Counted from the stretch's first letter, positions 33,687 through 43,318 are shown. The stretch: DNA of 64,000 nucleotides from Jannaschia formosa (GCF_003340555.1 NZ_QPLJ01000009.1:1-64000); one strand, 5' to 3'. The notes: generated by a model not told the origin, from the letters alone. Numbers and translations: made by a program.

Positions 33687-34859
33687 TCAGGTCAGCAGCG
33701 GCACATCCCCGACCCAGCCAATCCGGTTCAGCACCCAATAGGCCCCGATGGCGGCGATGATCAGCGAGCCGGGCACGACGACGCCCGCACGATAGAACCG
33801 CGTCCCGCCGAAGGGCGCGCCCAGCAGCAGGTAGGCCACCGCAATGACCGTCAGGTGCCCGATCTCCAGCCCCAGCGCGAAGGACAGGAAGGCGGGCAGC
33901 GCCTGCGTCCCCAGCCCGAACTCCGACAGGACCGAGGCGAAGCCCAGCCCGTGGACCAGGCCGAAGACGAAGACCACCGCGATGCGCCCCCAGCCGATCC
34001 GCCGCTCGTGGGGGCCGAGGACGTTCTCGACGGCGATCCAGACGATGGAGGCCGCGATGACCGTCTCGACCAGCCACATCCAGTCCGACGGAACGGTGAT
34101 CGCCCCCGTCGTGGCCAGCGCCAGCGTCCCCATATGCGCGACCGTGAAGGCAGTGACCTGCCAGACCAGCGGCCGCCAGGCCAGCGCGTAGAAGAACAGG
34201 CCCAGCACGAACAGGATGTGGTCCATCCCGTCGGGAATCACATGGGCGAAGCCGGACAGGACGTAGCGCTGCACAAGGTCGGCCAGCGGCGCCTCGGCCA
34301 CGCCCAGCCGCGGCATCGGCTCGGTCGCCGCGCCCCCGGTCAGGAAGACCTCGTAGGTCGCGCCCTCGTCCACCTGCCGCACGATCAGCGCGCCGAGGCT
34401 CTCGTCCCAGCCCAGCACGACCGGCGCCTCCCCGGGCGGCAGCGCGGCCGACAGGGTCAGGGTGCTGTCGCGCCGCAGCTCCACGTCGCCCACCTCCGGC
34501 ACGGCGACCGCGTCCAGCTCCGGCACCAGCGTCTCGCCGTCCGAGACCAGCGCGATCCGCGCGGCGATCCCGGACCACGCCTCCCGCAGCGCCGCTTCCA
34601 GCTCGTCGGGCGGCAGGGTGCGCAGCGCGTCGTTGCGCGACCCCAGCGGCGACCCGTCGGTATCGTCCACCGTGCCCAGGTCGATCCCGGCCAGCACCGG
34701 CTCGACCGCCATGCGCAGCACGATCCCGACCTGCGCCTCCCCGACCGAGACGTCGGCCACGGCGGGCTGCACCTCATGCGCCGAGACGGCGGCGGACAGC
34801 CCCATTGACAGCCACGCGACCAGCAGCACCCTTCCCGCCAACCAAAGGAACCCTGCCAT
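33687..34859 (-). CDS. HupE/UreJ-family membrane protein
   Basis: A 390-residue protein with a signal peptide ending AVSA-HEVQ, a periplasmic domain of about 190 residues and then six to seven membrane helices. The membrane part has HVIPDGMDHILFVLGLFF, AFTVAHMGTLAL and FVFGLVHGLGFA, the histidine-rich signature of HupE/UreJ proteins implicated in nickel or cobalt movement. The ATG at 34859 shares bases with the ATG of the divergent DUF4198 gene. Its AGGA ribosome site lies inside the neighbour's coding region. Confidence 0.85.
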   Translation of the reverse strand: MAGFLWLAGRVLLVAWLSMGLSAAVSAHEVQPAVADVSVGEAQVGIVLRMAVEPVLAGIDLGTVDDTDGSPLGSRNDALRTLPPDELEAALREAWSGIAARIALVSDGETLVPELDAVAVPEVGDVELRRDSTLTLSAALPPGEAPVVLGWDESLGALIVRQVDEGATYEVFLTGGAATEPMPRLGVAEAPLADLVQRYVLSGFAHVIPDGMDHILFVLGLFFYALAWRPLVWQVTAFTVAHMGTLALATTGAITVPSDWMWLVETVIAASIVWIAVENVLGPHERRIGWGRIAVVFVFGLVHGLGFASVLSEFGLGTQALPAFLSFALGLEIGHLTVIAVAYLLLGAPFGGTRFYRAGVVVPGSLIIAAIGAYWVLNRIGWVGDVPLLT

Positions 34860-35664
34860 GACCGTCCTCTCGAAAACCTTCGCCGCACTCTGCATCTTCA
34901 CCCTGCCGCTGCAAGCGCACGAGTTCTGGATCGAGGCCGAGGACTACACCGTGCCGCCGGGCGGGACCGTGACCGCCACCTTCCGCAACGGAGAGCTGCT
35001 CTCCGGCTCCGCGCTCAGCTACATCCCCAACCGCTCCGCCCGGTTCGACTACATCGCCGACAAGCCGGCGGCGCCGGTCCCCGCGCGGCTGGGCGACAAC
35101 CCCGCGGTCGTCCTCGAGGACCTGCCCGAGGGGCTGGTCACGCTGATCCACGAGACGCGGGAGCAGTACGTGACCTACACCGAATGGGCGAAATGGGTGA
35201 AGTTCACCGACCACAAGGATTTCGCCTGGGGCCAGCAGGCCCATCTCGACCGGGGCCTGCCCGAAGAGGGCTTCCGCGAAGGCTACTACCGCTTCGCCAA
35301 GGCGCTGGTCGCCGTCGGCGAGGGGGCGGGGGCCGACGCGGTGCGCGGGCTGCGGGCCGAGATCGTGCTGGGCAGGAACCCCTATGTCGACGACCTGTCG
35401 GACGGGCTGCCGGTGCAGGTCCTGTTCGACGGGGCGCCGAAGGCGGCGGCGCAGATCGAGATGTTCGAGAAGGACGCCGAAGGCGCGGTCGAGGTCACGC
35501 TCCACACCGCCGATGCCGAGGGCAGCGCCGTCCTGCCGGTCGCGCCCGGCCACGAGTATCTGCTCGATTCCGTCACGCTGCTGCCGCAGGAGCCGGTGGA
35601 GGCGCGCGACCCCGTCTGGCTGACCTTCTGGGCCGCGTTGACCTTCGCCGTCCCCGAGAGGTAA
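34858..35664 (+). CDS. DUF4198 periplasmic protein (putative metal-uptake component)
   Basis: A 268-residue exported protein with a clear signal peptide (TFAALCIFTLPLQA) and the mature start HEFWIEAEDYTVPPGG, as in DUF4198. Members such as NikK accompany nickel or cobalt uptake systems, and the N-terminal His of mature protein is a likely metal ligand. The ATG at 34858 has AAAGGAA upstream. It is divergent from a HupE/UreJ-like gene with two bases of start-codon overlap, so the two are surely a functional pair, probably for a divalent metal. Confidence 0.85.
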   Translation: MTVLSKTFAALCIFTLPLQAHEFWIEAEDYTVPPGGTVTATFRNGELLSGSALSYIPNRSARFDYIADKPAAPVPARLGDNPAVVLEDLPEGLVTLIHETREQYVTYTEWAKWVKFTDHKDFAWGQQAHLDRGLPEEGFREGYYRFAKALVAVGEGAGADAVRGLRAEIVLGRNPYVDDLSDGLPVQVLFDGAPKAAAQIEMFEKDAEGAVEVTLHTADAEGSAVLPVAPGHEYLLDSVTLLPQEPVEARDPVWLTFWAALTFAVPER

Positions 35665-35682
35665 TTCCGACGTCGGACGCAT

Positions 35683-35715
35683 ATCACCCGTGGATCACCC
35701 GCGGATCACCCCCGG
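35683..35715. repeat. Three 11-bp direct repeats before leuD
   Basis: ATCACCCGTGG, ATCACCCGCGG and ATCACCCCCGG follow one another without gaps, ending 12 bases before the leuD ATG. A CCGACGTCGG palindrome lies just before them. The 11-base period would place bound protein on one face of the helix. Whether this is a regulator site or an mRNA leader element is unknown. Confidence 0.7.
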
Positions 35716-35727
35716 AGTTCAGCCCAC

Positions 35728-36333
35728 ATGGACAAGTTCCAGACCCTCACCGGCATCGCCGCGCCGCTGCCCCTGATCAACGTCGACACGGACATGATCA
35801 TCCCCAAGCAGTTCCTCAAGACGATCGAGCGGTCGGGCCTGGGCAAGAACCTCTTCGACGAGATGCGCTATCTCGACGACGGCTCCGAGAACCCGGATTT
35901 CGTGCTGAACAAGCCCGCCTGGCGCGACGCGCAGATCATTGTCGCCGGTGACAATTTCGGCTGCGGCTCCTCGCGCGAACACGCGCCCTGGGCGCTGCTG
36001 GACTTCGGCATCCGCGCCGTGATCGCGCCCAGCTACGCCGACATCTTCTACAACAACTGCTTCAAGAACGGCATCCTGCCCATTGTGCTGCCGCAGGATC
36101 AGGTGGATGCTCTGATGAAGGACGCCGAGAACGGCGCCAACGCCCGCATCACCGTCGACCTGGAAGCGCAGACCGTCACCGCCCCCGACGGCACCGTCTA
36201 CGCCTTCGCCATCGATGCGTTCAAGAAGCACTGCCTGCTCAACGGCCTCGACGATATCGGCCTGACGATGGAGAAGGCGGCGGCCATCGACAGCTTCGAG
36301 ACCGGTATGGAACAGGCCCGTCCCTGGGTCTAG
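35728..36333 (+). CDS. leuD: 3-isopropylmalate dehydratase small subunit
   Basis: A 201-residue swivel domain that pairs with LeuC to isomerise isopropylmalate in leucine synthesis. The family pattern [16 protein letters not shown], then [17 protein letters not shown] and [17 protein letters not shown] is complete. leuC is not in the window. leuB follows, after two intervening genes. A hairpin follows the stop. Confidence 0.96.
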   Translation: MDKFQTLTGIAAPLPLINVDTDMIIPKQFLKTIERSGLGKNLFDEMRYLDDGSENPDFVLNKPAWRDAQIIVAGDNFGCGSSREHAPWALLDFGIRAVIAPSYADIFYNNCFKNGILPIVLPQDQVDALMKDAENGANARITVDLEAQTVTAPDGTVYAFAIDAFKKHCLLNGLDDIGLTMEKAAAIDSFETGMEQARPWV

Positions 36334-36365
36334 GTTAACGTCACTCTATAACTCACTGATATTAC

Positions 36366-36394
36366 AGGCCTCCCTTCATCCAGAAGGGGGGCCT
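36366..36394 (+). terminator. Likely terminator after leuD
   Basis: AGGCCTCCCTTC (36366-36377) pairs with GAAGGGGGGCCT (36383-36394) at 11 of 12 positions plus a G-T, around a 5-base loop. GATGCTTT follows. This would separate leuD from the next gene. Confidence 0.6.
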
Positions 36395-36571
36395 GATGCT
36401 TTCCGGGCACAGGATTCCCGCAATGGGATTCCGTTGGTCGCCAGCAACTTGCGGGCCGAAGTTAATAAAGGCACCTTCAAGGCAAGAATGAGGCAGCCGC
36501 CTATCGAGGCGGGTCGGACAAGAAAGGGGAGCGGCGCAAGATCGTCCCCGCCAACGAGGATCGGTATAGCA

Positions 36572-37417
36572 GTGATATCGCAGCTTCCTGGCGCCACGGC
36601 GCGGGCTTTCATGATCGTCCTGCTCCTGTTGACGCCGTCGCTGCTGCTCGGCGGCACCTCCTCGCAGATCTCCGACGCGATCCTGCTGCTGGCGATCTTC
36701 GGCGCCGCCTTCGTCTTCGTCGAATACGCCGCGATCTATCCCGGCCTGATCGAGTTCCGCGACGCCCCGCCCTTCAACCGCGTCCGCTTCTCGATGCTGT
36801 TCCTCTCGGTCCTGCTGATCGCGCTCGCCACCCGCGGGATGGAGACGCCCTCGACCCTGACCCGCATCGTCCAGGCGCTCGGCCTGCTGCTGGGCCAGTC
36901 GATGGACTTCCCGCTCTCGCCGATCCGCCTGCTGATGTCGCTGCTGCCCGAGGGCACCGGCCTCGTCGAGGCGCAGATCGTGCGCATGGCGGCGGGCATC
37001 GCCTATCTCGTGTCGCTGGTGGGGCTTACGGTCTTCGCCATCATGATCCGGCTCAACAACTGGCCCTCGCCCACCGGCAGCTTCAACGTCTGGATCAACC
37101 TGCCCACCTTCGACCCCACCGCGGGCGCCGACGTGGTCAAGCGGCTCAACCGCGACGGCGCCGTTAACATCTGGTTAGGACTTTGCCTGCCATATGTGTC
37201 GCCACCGATCGCGGTCTTCCTCGCACGATCCTACGGGGTCTCTATGCTCGACAGCGATCTCCTGCTGGTCTGGACGATGGCGCTATGGGCATTCTTTCCC
37301 GCCTCGCTGTTCCTGCGCGGCATCGCGATGCGGCGGCTCGCGCTGATGATCTCGCAGAAGCGCCGCCGCTACGGCGGCCCCGGCGGCGACGAGGATCCGG
37401 CCTTCCTGCCGGCCTGA
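36572..37417 (+). CDS. Unknown integral membrane protein
   Basis: About 281 residues with roughly six hydrophobic segments (for example FMIVLLLLTPSLLL, AILLLAIFGAAFVFVEY, FSMLFLSVLLIALA and IAYLVSLVGLTVFAIMI) and a basic C-terminus (RRLALMISQKRRRYG). I do not recognise a named family. A GTG at 36572 is taken as the start; longer frames begin in the leuD leader. It lies between leuD and a degenerate EEP-fold protein whose start overlaps its stop, so the two seem coupled. The upstream 240 bases are richer in A and T than usual here and include GTTAACG and TTAATAAAGG, perhaps promoter elements. Confidence 0.6.
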   Translation: MISQLPGATARAFMIVLLLLTPSLLLGGTSSQISDAILLLAIFGAAFVFVEYAAIYPGLIEFRDAPPFNRVRFSMLFLSVLLIALATRGMETPSTLTRIVQALGLLLGQSMDFPLSPIRLLMSLLPEGTGLVEAQIVRMAAGIAYLVSLVGLTVFAIMIRLNNWPSPTGSFNVWINLPTFDPTAGADVVKRLNRDGAVNIWLGLCLPYVSPPIAVFLARSYGVSMLDSDLLLVWTMALWAFFPASLFLRGIAMRRLALMISQKRRRYGGPGGDEDPAFLPA

Positions 37418-38418
37418 TCGCGCTCGCCCTCTGGGCCGCGCCCGCCTCGGCCGAGACGCTGCGCGTCGCGACCTACCATACCGAGCTCAGCCGCAGGGGC
37501 CCCGGCCTCATGCTCCGCGATCTGGAGCGGCGGAAGGATCAGGCGCAGGCCGTCCTCGACGTCATCGCCGCGGCGCGGGCCGACGTGATCCTTCTGCTCG
37601 ACGTCGACTGGGACCACAGCGCACGCGGCGCCGAAGCCCTGCGCGCCGCGCTGGCCGAGGACGGGCTCGATTATCCGCATCTCGTCGCGCGCGCGCCCAA
37701 TGCCGGGCGCCCCAGCGGCTTCGACCTCGACGGGAACGGCCGCCTGGGCGAGGCGCGGGACGCGCTGGGCTATGGCCGCTTCACCGGCGATGGCGGCATG
37801 GTGCTGCTGTCGCGCCACCCGCTCGGCCCGGTCGAGGACCTTTCGGATACGCTCTGGTCGGCACGCGGCCCGATCCCGACCGAGGTGCTGCCGCTTGAGG
37901 CCGCGGAGACGGTGCCCCTCGCCAGCGTCGCACAATGGATCGTGCCGCTGCACGTCGGGGCGACCGAGCTGACGCTGGTGACGATGAACGCCAGCATCCC
38001 GATCTATGACGGGCCCGAGGACCGGAACGGCCGCCGCAACGCCGACGAGCTGGCCTTCGTGGCGGAACTGGCGGGGACCGCCGCGATTCCCGTCGTCCTT
38101 GGCCGCGCCAATCTCGACCCTCGGGACGGGGAGGGCCAGCGCCCCGCGCTCGCCGCCCTGCTCGCCCATCCGAAGCTGCGCGACCCCGCCCCGCGCGGCA
38201 TGGGCGGCGGCGGAGAGGGCCATGCCGGCGATCCGGCGCTCGATACCGCCGATCTGGGCGGACCGGGGCCGCTGCGGCTGGACTACGTCCTGCCCGCGCG
38301 GTCCCTTCCCGTCGCGGGTGCCGGCGTGGACTGGCCCGCCGCCGGGGACCCGCGCGCCGAGGCGGTCGCGGCCGCGAGCCGCGGGCGGCTGGTCTGGGTC
38401 GACCTGGCGCTTCCTTGA
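37414..38418 (+). CDS. Secreted endonuclease/exonuclease/phosphatase-fold protein with altered catalytic residues
   Basis: About 334 residues with a signal-peptide-like start ([13 protein letters not shown]) and the EEP-fold layout: [64 protein letters not shown] and LRLDYVLP. In related proteins that I recall, the last two motifs read GDANLDP and SRHRLVW; here they read GRANLDP and SRGRLVW. The key Asp and His thus appear lost. No ATG, GTG or TTG fits: the proposed start is CTG at 37414, overlapping the upstream stop as CTGA. ATG 37285 is the alternative. Confidence 0.72.
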   Translation: MIALALWAAPASAETLRVATYHTELSRRGPGLMLRDLERRKDQAQAVLDVIAAARADVILLLDVDWDHSARGAEALRAALAEDGLDYPHLVARAPNAGRPSGFDLDGNGRLGEARDALGYGRFTGDGGMVLLSRHPLGPVEDLSDTLWSARGPIPTEVLPLEAAETVPLASVAQWIVPLHVGATELTLVTMNASIPIYDGPEDRNGRRNADELAFVAELAGTAAIPVVLGRANLDPRDGEGQRPALAALLAHPKLRDPAPRGMGGGGEGHAGDPALDTADLGGPGPLRLDYVLPARSLPVAGAGVDWPAAGDPRAEAVAAASRGRLVWVDLALP

Positions 38419-38474
38419 CCCCCCGGGGGCAGCGGCGTAACCCCTGCGCCGTAACCAGCGAAAGGCCCCCTGAC

Positions 38475-39578
38475 ATGGCGACCCACTCCCTCCTGATCCT
38501 GCCGGGCGACGGCATCGGCCCCGAGGTCATGGCCGAGGTGCGGCGGGTCATCGACTGGTTCGGCGCGAACCGGGGCCTGAGCTTCGACGTCTCCGAGGAT
38601 CTGGTCGGCGGCGCCGCCTACGATGCACACGGCACCCCGCTGACCGACGAGACCATGGCCAGGGCACAGGAGGTCGACGCCGTCCTGCTGGGCGCCGTGG
38701 GCGGGCCGAAATACGACAAGCTGGATTTCTCGGTGAAGCCGGAGCGCGGCCTGCTGCGCCTGCGCAAGGAGATGGACCTGTTCTCGAACCTGCGGCCCGC
38801 GCAGTGCTTCGACGCCCTGGCCGACTTCTCGTCGCTCAAGCGCGAGGTGGTGGCTGGCCTCGACATCATGATCGTGCGGGAGCTGACCTCCGGCGTCTAT
38901 TTCGGAGAGCCGCGCGGCATCCACAAGGAAGGCAACGAACGGGTCGGCATCAACACCCAGCGCTACACCGAATCCGAGATCGCGCGCGTCGCGCGGTCGG
39001 CCTTCGAGCTGGCCAGGAAACGGTCGAACAAGGTCTGCTCGATGGAGAAGGCCAACGTGATGGAATCCGGCATCCTCTGGCGCGACGTCGTGCAGGAGAT
39101 CCACGACGCCGAATACCCCGATGTCGAACTCAGCCACATGTATGCTGACGCGGGCGCGATGCAGCTGACCCGCTGGCCCAAGCAGTTCGACGTGATCGTC
39201 ACCGACAACCTGTTCGGCGACATGCTGTCGGACCTCGCGGCGATGCTGACCGGATCGCTCGGGATGCTGCCGTCGGCCAGCCTCGGCCTGCCGATGGCGA
39301 ACGGCCGGCCCAAGGCGCTCTACGAGCCCGTCCACGGCTCGGCCCCCGACATCGCGGGCCAGGGCAAGGCCAACCCCATCGCCTGCATCCTGAGCTTCGC
39401 GATGGCGCTGCGCTATTCCTTCGACGAAGGCGAGAACGCCGACCTGATCGAAGCGGCGGTCGAGAAGGTGCTGGCGGACGGCGTCCGCACCGCCGATCTG
39501 ATGGGTCCCGAGGGCGGCAGCCCTGTCTCGACCAGCGGCATGGGCGACGCGGTTCTGGCGGCGCTCGACGCCGCCTGA
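38475..39578 (+). CDS. leuB: 3-isopropylmalate dehydrogenase
   Basis: A 367-residue NAD-dependent oxidative decarboxylase that converts 3-isopropylmalate to the leucine precursor ketoisocaproate in the cytoplasm. Signatures are [41 protein letters not shown] and, at the metal site, [20 protein letters not shown], then [19 protein letters not shown]. The ATG at 38475 is chosen. A terminator follows its stop. Confidence 0.97.
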   Translation: MATHSLLILPGDGIGPEVMAEVRRVIDWFGANRGLSFDVSEDLVGGAAYDAHGTPLTDETMARAQEVDAVLLGAVGGPKYDKLDFSVKPERGLLRLRKEMDLFSNLRPAQCFDALADFSSLKREVVAGLDIMIVRELTSGVYFGEPRGIHKEGNERVGINTQRYTESEIARVARSAFELARKRSNKVCSMEKANVMESGILWRDVVQEIHDAEYPDVELSHMYADAGAMQLTRWPKQFDVIVTDNLFGDMLSDLAAMLTGSLGMLPSASLGLPMANGRPKALYEPVHGSAPDIAGQGKANPIACILSFAMALRYSFDEGENADLIEAAVEKVLADGVRTADLMGPEGGSPVSTSGMGDAVLAALDAA

Positions 39579-39611
39579 CGCGGAGCCGCGCGGCCCTCGT
39601 CGACCCTCCCT

Positions 39612-39634
39612 CGGCCCGCCTCTGGCGGGCCGTT
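39612..39634 (+). terminator. Terminator after leuB
   Basis: A perfect 9-bp stem CGGCCCGCC / GGCGGGCCG with a TCT loop is followed by TT. The remaining intergenic bases to 39891 hold a 12-bp palindrome GCGCTATAGCGC (39716-39727), whose CTATAG may be a -10 element for the exporter gene. Confidence 0.7.
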
Positions 39635-39891
39635 CCCATTCGGAGGCTCCGGGTCGCGGACCCGTCGGCGGGAAGGCGCGCGCCTCGCTTTCGCGTTTCC
39701 CCTTCCGTCCCGGGCGCGCTATAGCGCCGGACGACAATATCGGCCCCAGATGACCGTGCCGGGCATCGCCCTTTCGGGAGCGTTTCGGGGCTTCACCGAT
39801 TCAATCGAATCGCCCAACGCTTCAGGCGGGGGCCAGACGAAACGCGCCGCACCGTCGGGAGGTCGGGCGCGGCCAGCAGACCGGAAGACCC

Positions 39892-40866
39892 ATGCCCGAC
39901 CGCAACTCCCCCCTCTTCGGCATCGCGCTGGCACTGCTGTCCTTCGCGCTGTTCTCGACCCACGACATCGCGGTGAAGCTGCTGGGCGGCAGCTATGCCG
40001 TCTTCCAGGTCGTGTTCTTCAGCGCGCTGTTTACCTTCCCGCTGGTGACGCTGATGCTGCTGAGCGACGTGCAGCCGGGGACGCTGCGCCCGGTCCATCC
40101 GTGGTGGACGGCGGTGCGCACCGTCTCGGCGGTGATCACCGGCTTCGGGGCGTTCTACGCCTTCTCGGTGCTGCCGCTGGCGCAGGTCTACGCGATCATC
40201 TTCGCGTCGCCGCTGGTGATCACGGTGCTCTCGATCCCGATCCTGGGCGAGCGGGTCGGGCTGCACCGGGCCGGCGCCGTGGTGGTCGGGCTGGCCGGGG
40301 TCCTGATCGTCCTCCGCCCCGGCGACCTGCAGCTGGAGCTCGGCCATCTCGGCGCGCTGGCGGCGGCGTTCTTCGGTGCCCTCTCGGCGGTCGTCATGCG
40401 CAAGATCGGGCGGGACGAGCGGACGGCGGTGATGATGCTCTATCCGCTGGTGGCGAACTTCGTCGTGATGGGCTGCCTGCTGCCCTTCGTCTACCAGCCG
40501 ATGCCGCTGCCGGATCTCGGGCTCTGGGTGATGATGGCGGTGCTGGCCTTCGCCGGGGGCCTGTTCCTGATCCAGGCCTACCGGCGCGCCGACGCGGTGC
40601 TGGTCGCGCCGATGCAGTACAGCCAGATCATCTGGGCGGCGCTCTATGGCTGGCTGTTCTTCGGGGAGTCCATCGACCTCCAGACCGGGATCGGGGCGGC
40701 GGTGATCATCGTCTCGGGCCTCTACATCGTGCTGCGCGAGGGGCGCGGACGCTCGGCGAACTCGCCGGTGCTGCGCACCCGCTCCCGCCCCGAGACGGGC
40801 ACGGCGTTCCGGGTCTCGCCGCTGCTGCCGGACGAGGCGCGCGAGGTGCCGCGGGCCGAGCCCTGA
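39892..40866 (+). CDS. EamA-family (DMT) transporter
   Basis: A 324-residue membrane protein with ten predicted helices from two EamA repeats (first about residues 8-140, second about 152-290). Typical segments are [34 protein letters not shown] and [21 protein letters not shown]. These proteins export metabolites; the substrate cannot be read from the sequence. The last 35 residues are a charged cytoplasmic tail. A tRNA-Pro gene follows 74 bases later. Confidence 0.88.
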   Translation: MPDRNSPLFGIALALLSFALFSTHDIAVKLLGGSYAVFQVVFFSALFTFPLVTLMLLSDVQPGTLRPVHPWWTAVRTVSAVITGFGAFYAFSVLPLAQVYAIIFASPLVITVLSIPILGERVGLHRAGAVVVGLAGVLIVLRPGDLQLELGHLGALAAAFFGALSAVVMRKIGRDERTAVMMLYPLVANFVVMGCLLPFVYQPMPLPDLGLWVMMAVLAFAGGLFLIQAYRRADAVLVAPMQYSQIIWAALYGWLFFGESIDLQTGIGAAVIIVSGLYIVLREGRGRSANSPVLRTRSRPETGTAFRVSPLLPDEAREVPRAEP

Positions 40867-40940
40867 CCGCGCGGAACGGTCGGGCCGCCGCAATCCCCCC
40901 TTGCCACTTGCGGCGGGGAAGGATACCTCGCCCCCACGGT

Positions 40941-41017
40941 CGGGCAGTGGCGCAGCCTGGTAGCGCACCTGCTTCGGGAGCAGGGGGTCGGAGGTTCGAA
41001 TCCTCTCTGCCCGACCA
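40941..41017 (+). tRNA. tRNA-Pro (anticodon CGG)
   Basis: The 77-nt cloverleaf starts with acceptor CGGGCAG, has D-loop AGCCTGGTAGC, anticodon loop TTCGGGA (anticodon CGG, reading CCG), TPsiC arm GGAGGTTCGAATCCTC, and ends CTGCCCGA with encoded CCA. It lies between the EamA gene and DUF2794. Confidence 0.97.
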
Positions 41018-41071
41018 TGACGATCCCCCCGCCCAGGCGCCCGCTCCGGGCTCTCGATTGGCGACGTCTCG

Positions 41072-41395
41072 CTAGTCGACCACGCGGATCAGCTTCCGTT
41101 CCAGCACGCGCAGCACCGTCGCCAAATCGTGGCCGCGGCGCAGGATGCGGCCGTCCATGCCGATGACGCAATACTGGCCCTGGCGCGCAGCCATCTTCGG
41201 GCGTTTCTCGATGCGATACATCGGCTGCTCGGCGGTGCGGCGGAAGACCGAGAAGATCGCCACGTCGCGCAGGCTGGAGATGCCGTAGTCGCGCCATTCG
41301 CCCGCGGCGACCATCCGCCCGTAGAGCGACAGGATCACGCCCAGCTCGGTGCGGTGGAAATGCACGGTCTCGGGCAAGGGCGTCGCAGGCGTCAT
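41072..41395 (-). CDS. DUF2794 family protein
   Basis: A 107-residue soluble protein of the DUF2794 family, which is found throughout alphaproteobacteria and has no known role. The conserved core is FHRTELGVILSLYGRMVAAG, then EWRDYGI, VAIFSVFRRTAEQPMYRIEK and RGHDLATVLRVLERKL. It seems monocistronic, converging on tRNA-Pro. Confidence 0.86.
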   Translation of the reverse strand: MTPATPLPETVHFHRTELGVILSLYGRMVAAGEWRDYGISSLRDVAIFSVFRRTAEQPMYRIEKRPKMAARQGQYCVIGMDGRILRRGHDLATVLRVLERKLIRVVD

Positions 41396-41759
41396 GCTTT
41401 ACAGTTACGGTCGGAAGGCGCCAGATCAAGCGCCGTCATGCGTCGGTGACTCGTGCGATCGCCTCGGCGCGGCGCGGAAGCCACCACGACAGGCCGCCGC
41501 GGACCGGGCGGACCCCACCGCTCGACATGACGGCCGATATCCCCGGACGCTCCCTGGGGGCCGACCCGATCGTCCGGCGCGTTAACCTCGCCCAGATCCC
41601 GCCGCGAAATCACCCGCGACGGATCACGCGACGGACCCGGAAGCGCCCAGCCGCTCCGTCACACCTGTTCTCGTAGGAGCGAAAGCTCGAAGTCCCCGGC
41701 GCGGCGCTTCCCTTGCCCCCACCCTGAGTGCCGCACCGGGGACGCTACCCCCTCCTGAC
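41396..41759. other. Intergenic stretch without a gene
   Basis: Between DUF2794 and the ilvE terminator, both read from the minus strand, no frame looks real. The bases next to DUF2794 (41396-41450) should hold its promoter. I see no repeat or structured RNA in the remainder. Confidence 0.5.
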
Positions 41760-41814
41760 GGGGCGTCTGCCGATCGAGGGCTCCGACCCGCCGTGGGTCG
41801 GAGCCCGACGCCCC
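41760..41814 (-). terminator. Two-part hairpin terminator after ilvE
   Basis: A perfect 12-bp stem GGGCTCCGACCC (41778-41789) / GGGTCGGAGCCC (41795-41806) is flanked by an outer 8-bp pairing of GGGGCGTC (41760-41767) with GACGCCCC (41807-41814). The structure begins right at the ilvE stop. Confidence 0.75.
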
Positions 41815-42684
41815 TCAGGCCCGGACCAGCTTCTCGTAGGCCTCGGCGATGTCGCGCGTCATCGCGCCCACCTCGAAATTGTAGTCGCCGATCTGCCCCA
41901 CCGGCGTCACCTCGGCCGCGGTGCCAGTCAGCCAGCACTGTTCGAAGCCTTCCAGCTCCTCCGGCATGATGTGGCGCTCATGGACCTTGATCTGGCGGTC
42001 GCGCAGCATGCCCAGCACGGTCTGCCGGGTGATCCCGTTCAGGAAGCAGTCGGGATCGGGCGTGTGCACCTCGCCGTCCTTGACGAAGAAGATGTTGGCG
42101 CCCGTCGCCTCGGCGACGTAGCCGCGATAGTCGAACATCATCGCGTCCGAGCAGCCCTTCGCCTCGGCGGCGTGCTTCGACATGGTGCAGATCATGTAGA
42201 GCCCGGCGGCCTTGGCATGGCTCGGCGCGGTCTCGGGCGAGGGACGCTTCCACTTGGCGATGTCGAGCTTGGCGCCCTTCATCTTGGCGTCGCCGTAGTA
42301 GTTGCCCCAGGCCCATGTCGCGACCGCCATGCGGACCGGGTTGCGCCGGGACGAGACGCCCATGTCCTCGCCCGCGCCCCGCCAGGCCAGCACGCGAACA
42401 TAGGCGTCCTCCAGCCCGTTGGCCTTCATGGTCTCGTACTTGGCCGCCTCGATTTCGTCGACCGTCCAGGGGATCTCCATGTCGAGCTGGCGGCCGCTTT
42501 CGAGCAGGCGCTCGGAGTGCTTGCGCGACTCGAAGATCTTGCCCGAATAGGCCCGCTCGCCCTCGAACACGGCGGAGGCATAGTGCATCGCGTGGGTCAG
42601 CAGATGCACGTTGGCATCGCCCCAGTCGATCAGCTTGCCGTCCATCCAGATCTTGCCGTCGAGTTCGGCATAGGAACCTGCCAT
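41815..42684 (-). CDS. ilvE: Branched-chain amino-acid aminotransferase
   Basis: A 289-residue class IV PLP aminotransferase making or degrading leucine, isoleucine and valine. Typical segments are WMDGKLIDWGDANVHLLTHAMHYASAVFEGER, VRVLAWRGAGEDMGV, and the PLP-lysine region WKRPSPETAPSHAKAAGLY, followed by GYVAEATGANIFFVKDG. Length is standard. It is divergent from the petP/petR-like pair. Confidence 0.93.
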   Translation of the reverse strand: MAGSYAELDGKIWMDGKLIDWGDANVHLLTHAMHYASAVFEGERAYSGKIFESRKHSERLLESGRQLDMEIPWTVDEIEAAKYETMKANGLEDAYVRVLAWRGAGEDMGVSSRRNPVRMAVATWAWGNYYGDAKMKGAKLDIAKWKRPSPETAPSHAKAAGLYMICTMSKHAAEAKGCSDAMMFDYRGYVAEATGANIFFVKDGEVHTPDPDCFLNGITRQTVLGMLRDRQIKVHERHIMPEELEGFEQCWLTGTAAEVTPVGQIGDYNFEVGAMTRDIAEAYEKLVRA

Positions 42685-42817
42685 CGTCTCCTCCGTTCCG
42701 TTCGTTTCGCAGATATGCCCGCTCCGGACATAATGTTGCGTGGATTGTGCGTTTCGCTACCTTTCCGGTCTTGGAATGTCAACAAGGCTGACGTAGTTTC
42801 GGGACAGAGAGGTGACG

Positions 42818-43318
42818 ATGGCAGACGATTTCAGCGACAGCGATGCGTTGCTCTTCCTGACGGACGCGCAGCTCAGGCGCGCGATCGAGGCGATGTTCTT
42901 CGCCTATCGCGGCTTCACCGCCGATCCCGACCGCATCCTGGCCGAGATGGATTACGGCCGCGCCCATCACCGCGCGATCCACTTCATCCAGCGCTCGCCC
43001 GGGACGACGGTGACGAACCTGCTCGCCATCCTCGGGGTGACCAAGCAGTCGCTGAACCGCGTCCTGCGCACCCTGATCGAGGACGGCCTGGTCGAAAGCC
43101 GCGTCGGCCCCCGCGACCGGCGCGAGCGGCATCTCTACCTGACCGAGGCCGGCGCCGCGCTCGAGGCGGAGCTGTCGACCGCGCAGCGTGCGCGGATGCG
43201 CGCCGCCTTCCGCGAGGCCGGCCCCGAGGCCGTCGCTGGATTCCGCCAGGTGCTTGAGCATATGATGGACCCCGAACTGCGCCGCGTCTTCGCGGCCGCC
43301 AGGGAAGGGGACCGATGA
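42818..43318 (+). CDS. petP: MarR-family regulator, PetP-like
   Basis: A 166-residue MarR-type winged-helix regulator. The DNA-binding part is LLAILGVTKQSLNRVLRTL, with the wing VGPRDRRERHLYLTE. The ATG at 42818 has AGAGAGG upstream. The gene overlaps an OmpR-type response regulator (ATGA at 43315-43318). This MarR-plus-response-regulator pair matches petP-petR of Rhodobacter capsulatus, originally found beside the cytochrome bc1 genes. Here it lies beside ilvE, and the target is unknown. Confidence 0.8.
   Translation: MADDFSDSDALLFLTDAQLRRAIEAMFFAYRGFTADPDRILAEMDYGRAHHRAIHFIQRSPGTTVTNLLAILGVTKQSLNRVLRTLIEDGLVESRVGPRDRRERHLYLTEAGAALEAELSTAQRARMRAAFREAGPEAVAGFRQVLEHMMDPELRRVFAAAREGDR

Noticed and set aside
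41392-41613. A 73-codon minus-strand frame between DUF2794 and ilvE
   Set aside because: No ribosome site, no similarity and Arg/Pro-rich composition; it extends into the 5' region of DUF2794.
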